From Aquincola sp. (GTDB taxonomy: Bacteria > Pseudomonadota > Gammaproteobacteria > Burkholderiales > Burkholderiaceae_C): a stretch of 6,473 bases of DNA. Location: contig JAOUIM010000215.1 of NCBI GenBank assembly GCA_029884035.1, forward strand, positions 1 to 6,473. The letters run 5' to 3'. The notes under the pieces were generated by a model. That model searched no databases. It was not told the DNA's origin and saw only the letters and a program-made list of their open reading frames with translations. Positions 4,870-6,473 of this stretch are shown here, in pieces. The position numbers and the translations under genes are program-made. The stretch's first letter is position 1; each line of letters starts with the position of its first letter.

Positions 4870-6473
4870 ATGCCCAGCGCCCACGTCGACACCTTTGCGC
4901 GCGACCGGCTGCCCCCGCCCGAGCGCCTGCCGCGCTTCGTGTTCTCGCTGCCCGAGCTGCAGTTCCCCGAACAGCTGAACTGCGCAACCGAACTGCTCGA
5001 CCGCTGGGTCACGCAGGGTCAAGGCGGGCGCCTGTGCGTTCTGGGCAGCGCGCCCGACGGTTCACCGATCCGCTGGAGCTATGCGGATCTGCAGCGCAAG
5101 GCCAACCGGATCGCGCGCGTGCTCGTCGAGGACCACGGGCTCGTGCCGGGCAATCGCGTGCTGCTGCGCGGCGCCAACAGCCCGATGCTCGCGGCCTGCT
5201 GGTTCGGCGTGGTCAAGGCTGGCGGCATCGCGGTGGGTACGATGCCGCTGCTGCGCGCGCGCGAGCTGACGACGATCGTGCACAAGGCGAACATCACGCA
5301 CGCCCTGGTCGATGCGCGGCTGGCCGAGGAGGTCGAACTGGCGCGGCCGCAGTGCCCGCAACTGGTGCAGGTGCTCCAATTCAACGGCGCCGGCGGCCTC
5401 GAGGCCGCGATGTCGACGAAGGCCGAGACCTTCGACAACACGGACACCGCCGCTGATGACACCTGCCTGATCGCGTTCACTTCGGGCACAACGGGTCAGC
5501 CGAAGGCGGCGATGCACTTCCATCGCGACGTGATGGCTGCCTGCGCGTGTTGGCCACCACATGTGCTGCGCGCGGTGCCCGACGACATCGTGCTCGGCAG
5601 CCCGCCGCTCGCGTTCACTTTTGGTCTGGGTGGTCTGTTGCTGTTTCCGCTGTCGATCGGCGCGGCCGCAGCGCTGGTCGAGAAGGCGACGCCCGATGCG
5701 CTTCCGGCGGCGATCGCGACGCACCGCGCGACGATCTGCTACACCTCGCCGACTGCCTACCGTGCGATGGCGGGCACGATCGGGCAGTACGACGCGAGCA
5801 GCCTGCGCAAGTGCGTTTCCGCCGGCGAGGCATTGCCCGCTGCAACGCGCAAGCTGTGGAAGGACAGCACGGGCATCGACATCATCGACGGCATCGGGTC
5901 GACCGAGCTGCTGCATATCTTCATTTCTGCCACCGAGGCACAGGCGCGCGGCGGTGCGACGGGCTACGTCGTGCCAGGCTACGTGGCTTGCGTGATGGAT
6001 GACGACGGCAACCCGCTGCCGCCAGGGGAGGTGGGGCGGCTGGCGGTGCGTGGACCGACCGGCTGCAAGTATCTCGACGATGAGCGCCAGACGGCCTACG
6101 TCCAGCAAGGCTGGAACATGACCGGTGACGCCTACCTGATCGACCCGGCCGACGGACAGTTCGTCTACCAGGCGCGCACCGACGACATGATCATCTCCGG
6201 CGGCTACAACATCGCAGGTCCCGAAGTCGAGAGTGCGCTGTTGCTGCATCCCGCGGTTGCCGAGTGCGGTGTCGTTGGGGTGGCCGACGAGGAGCGCGGC
6301 CAGATCGTCAAGGCCTTCGTCGTGCTGAAACCGGGTCACGCACCGGTTGCGGCAATGGCCAAGGCGCTGCAGGACTTCGTGAAGCAGACGGTCGCACCGT
6401 ACAAGTACCCGCGCGCGGTGACGTTTCGCGACAGCTTGCCGCGCACCGAGACGGGCAAGCTGCAGCGGTTCAG
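4870..6473 (+). CDS. abmG: Aryl-CoA ligase, probably 2-aminobenzoate-CoA ligase (3' end outside window)
   Basis: This AMP-forming acyl-CoA synthetase is open from ATG 4870 to the right edge: 534 codons, lacking probably only the last few residues. The ATP-binding loop FTSGTTGQPK lies at 203-212, IGSTELLHIF is the adenylate-binding region, MTGD ends at Asp420, RTDDMIISGGYNIAGPEVE (436-454) is the hinge region, and PRTETGKLQRF carries the catalytic Lys530. The N-terminus (FARDRLPPPERLP, then PELQFPEQLNCATELLD) and overall pattern are those of the benzoate-CoA ligase family. 2-Aminobenzoate as substrate is inferred from overall resemblance and from the divergent kynBUA operon, whose end product is anthranilate; benzoate or another aromatic acid cannot be excluded. 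Such ligases feed 2-aminobenzoyl-CoA to a monooxygenase/reductase, not seen here but possible to the right. The ATG at 4870 lacks a Shine-Dalgarno sequence but gives the expected N-terminus. Confidence 0.85.
   Translation, partial: MPSAHVDTFARDRLPPPERLPRFVFSLPELQFPEQLNCATELLDRWVTQGQGGRLCVLGSAPDGSPIRWSYADLQRKANRIARVLVEDHGLVPGNRVLLRGANSPMLAACWFGVVKAGGIAVGTMPLLRARELTTIVHKANITHALVDARLAEEVELARPQCPQLVQVLQFNGAGGLEAAMSTKAETFDNTDTAADDTCLIAFTSGTTGQPKAAMHFHRDVMAACACWPPHVLRAVPDDIVLGSPPLAFTFGLGGLLLFPLSIGAAAALVEKATPDALPAAIATHRATICYTSPTAYRAMAGTIGQYDASSLRKCVSAGEALPAATRKLWKDSTGIDIIDGIGSTELLHIFISATEAQARGGATGYVVPGYVACVMDDDGNPLPPGEVGRLAVRGPTGCKYLDDERQTAYVQQGWNMTGDAYLIDPADGQFVYQARTDDMIISGGYNIAGPEVESALLLHPAVAECGVVGVADEERGQIVKAFVVLKPGHAPVAAMAKALQDFVKQTVAPYKYPRAVTFRDSLPRTETGKLQRF

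Noticed and set aside
4031..4978. 315-codon open frame on the plus strand crossing the divergent promoter region
   Set aside because: It runs antisense through kynB and the kynU 5' end and out of frame into the ligase gene; no domain is recognisable.
5062..6339. 425-codon open frame on the minus strand
   Set aside because: It lies wholly antisense to the aryl-CoA ligase, whose motifs run without interruption. The Arg/His/Gln-rich composition is typical of a shadow frame in GC-rich DNA.

Overview
The window looks like chromosome of a GC-rich betaproteobacterium, most likely order Burkholderiales. This is inferred from the strong G/C bias at third codon positions, the kynB-kynU-kynA gene order, and the protein sequences as I recognise them; no database search was possible. 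All six genes look intact apart from the two cut by the window edges. I see no mobile element, RNA gene or CRISPR array, and no gene-free stretch longer than about 105 bases.

Layout from left to right. Bases 1-650 (+) hold the C-terminal part of an EAL-domain cyclic-di-GMP phosphodiesterase. It converges on, and overlaps by 32 bp, a minus-strand gene (619-1977) for a membrane-tethered TAXI-type (TRAP family) solute-binding protein. After a 105-bp gap with nested inverted repeats comes a tight minus-strand operon, transcribed right to left: kynB (4166-4798), kynU (2907-4169) and kynA (2083-2910), joined by two 4-bp ATGA stop/start overlaps. A 71-bp divergent promoter region (4799-4869) follows. 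The last gene, 4870 to the window end (+), is an aryl-CoA ligase of the benzoate/2-aminobenzoate-CoA ligase family, cut a few residues after its catalytic lysine.

The central part reads as one catabolic unit. KynA opens tryptophan to N-formylkynurenine, KynB deformylates it to kynurenine, and KynU splits kynurenine into anthranilate and alanine. The divergent ligase would activate anthranilate to 2-aminobenzoyl-CoA, sending the ring into the CoA-dependent aerobic 2-aminobenzoate route. The role of the TAXI protein is unknown; its position just downstream of kynA suggests, but does not show, a link to aromatic substrates. The EAL protein appears unrelated.

The pathway is known biochemistry and I do not see a wholly new system. 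The points most worth a second look are the compact divergent control region, where both genes start in an identical mirrored GCACCATG context with -10-like hexamers close enough to suggest leaderless mRNAs, the orphan two-membrane-segment TAXI protein, and the three-part inverted repeat after kynA.
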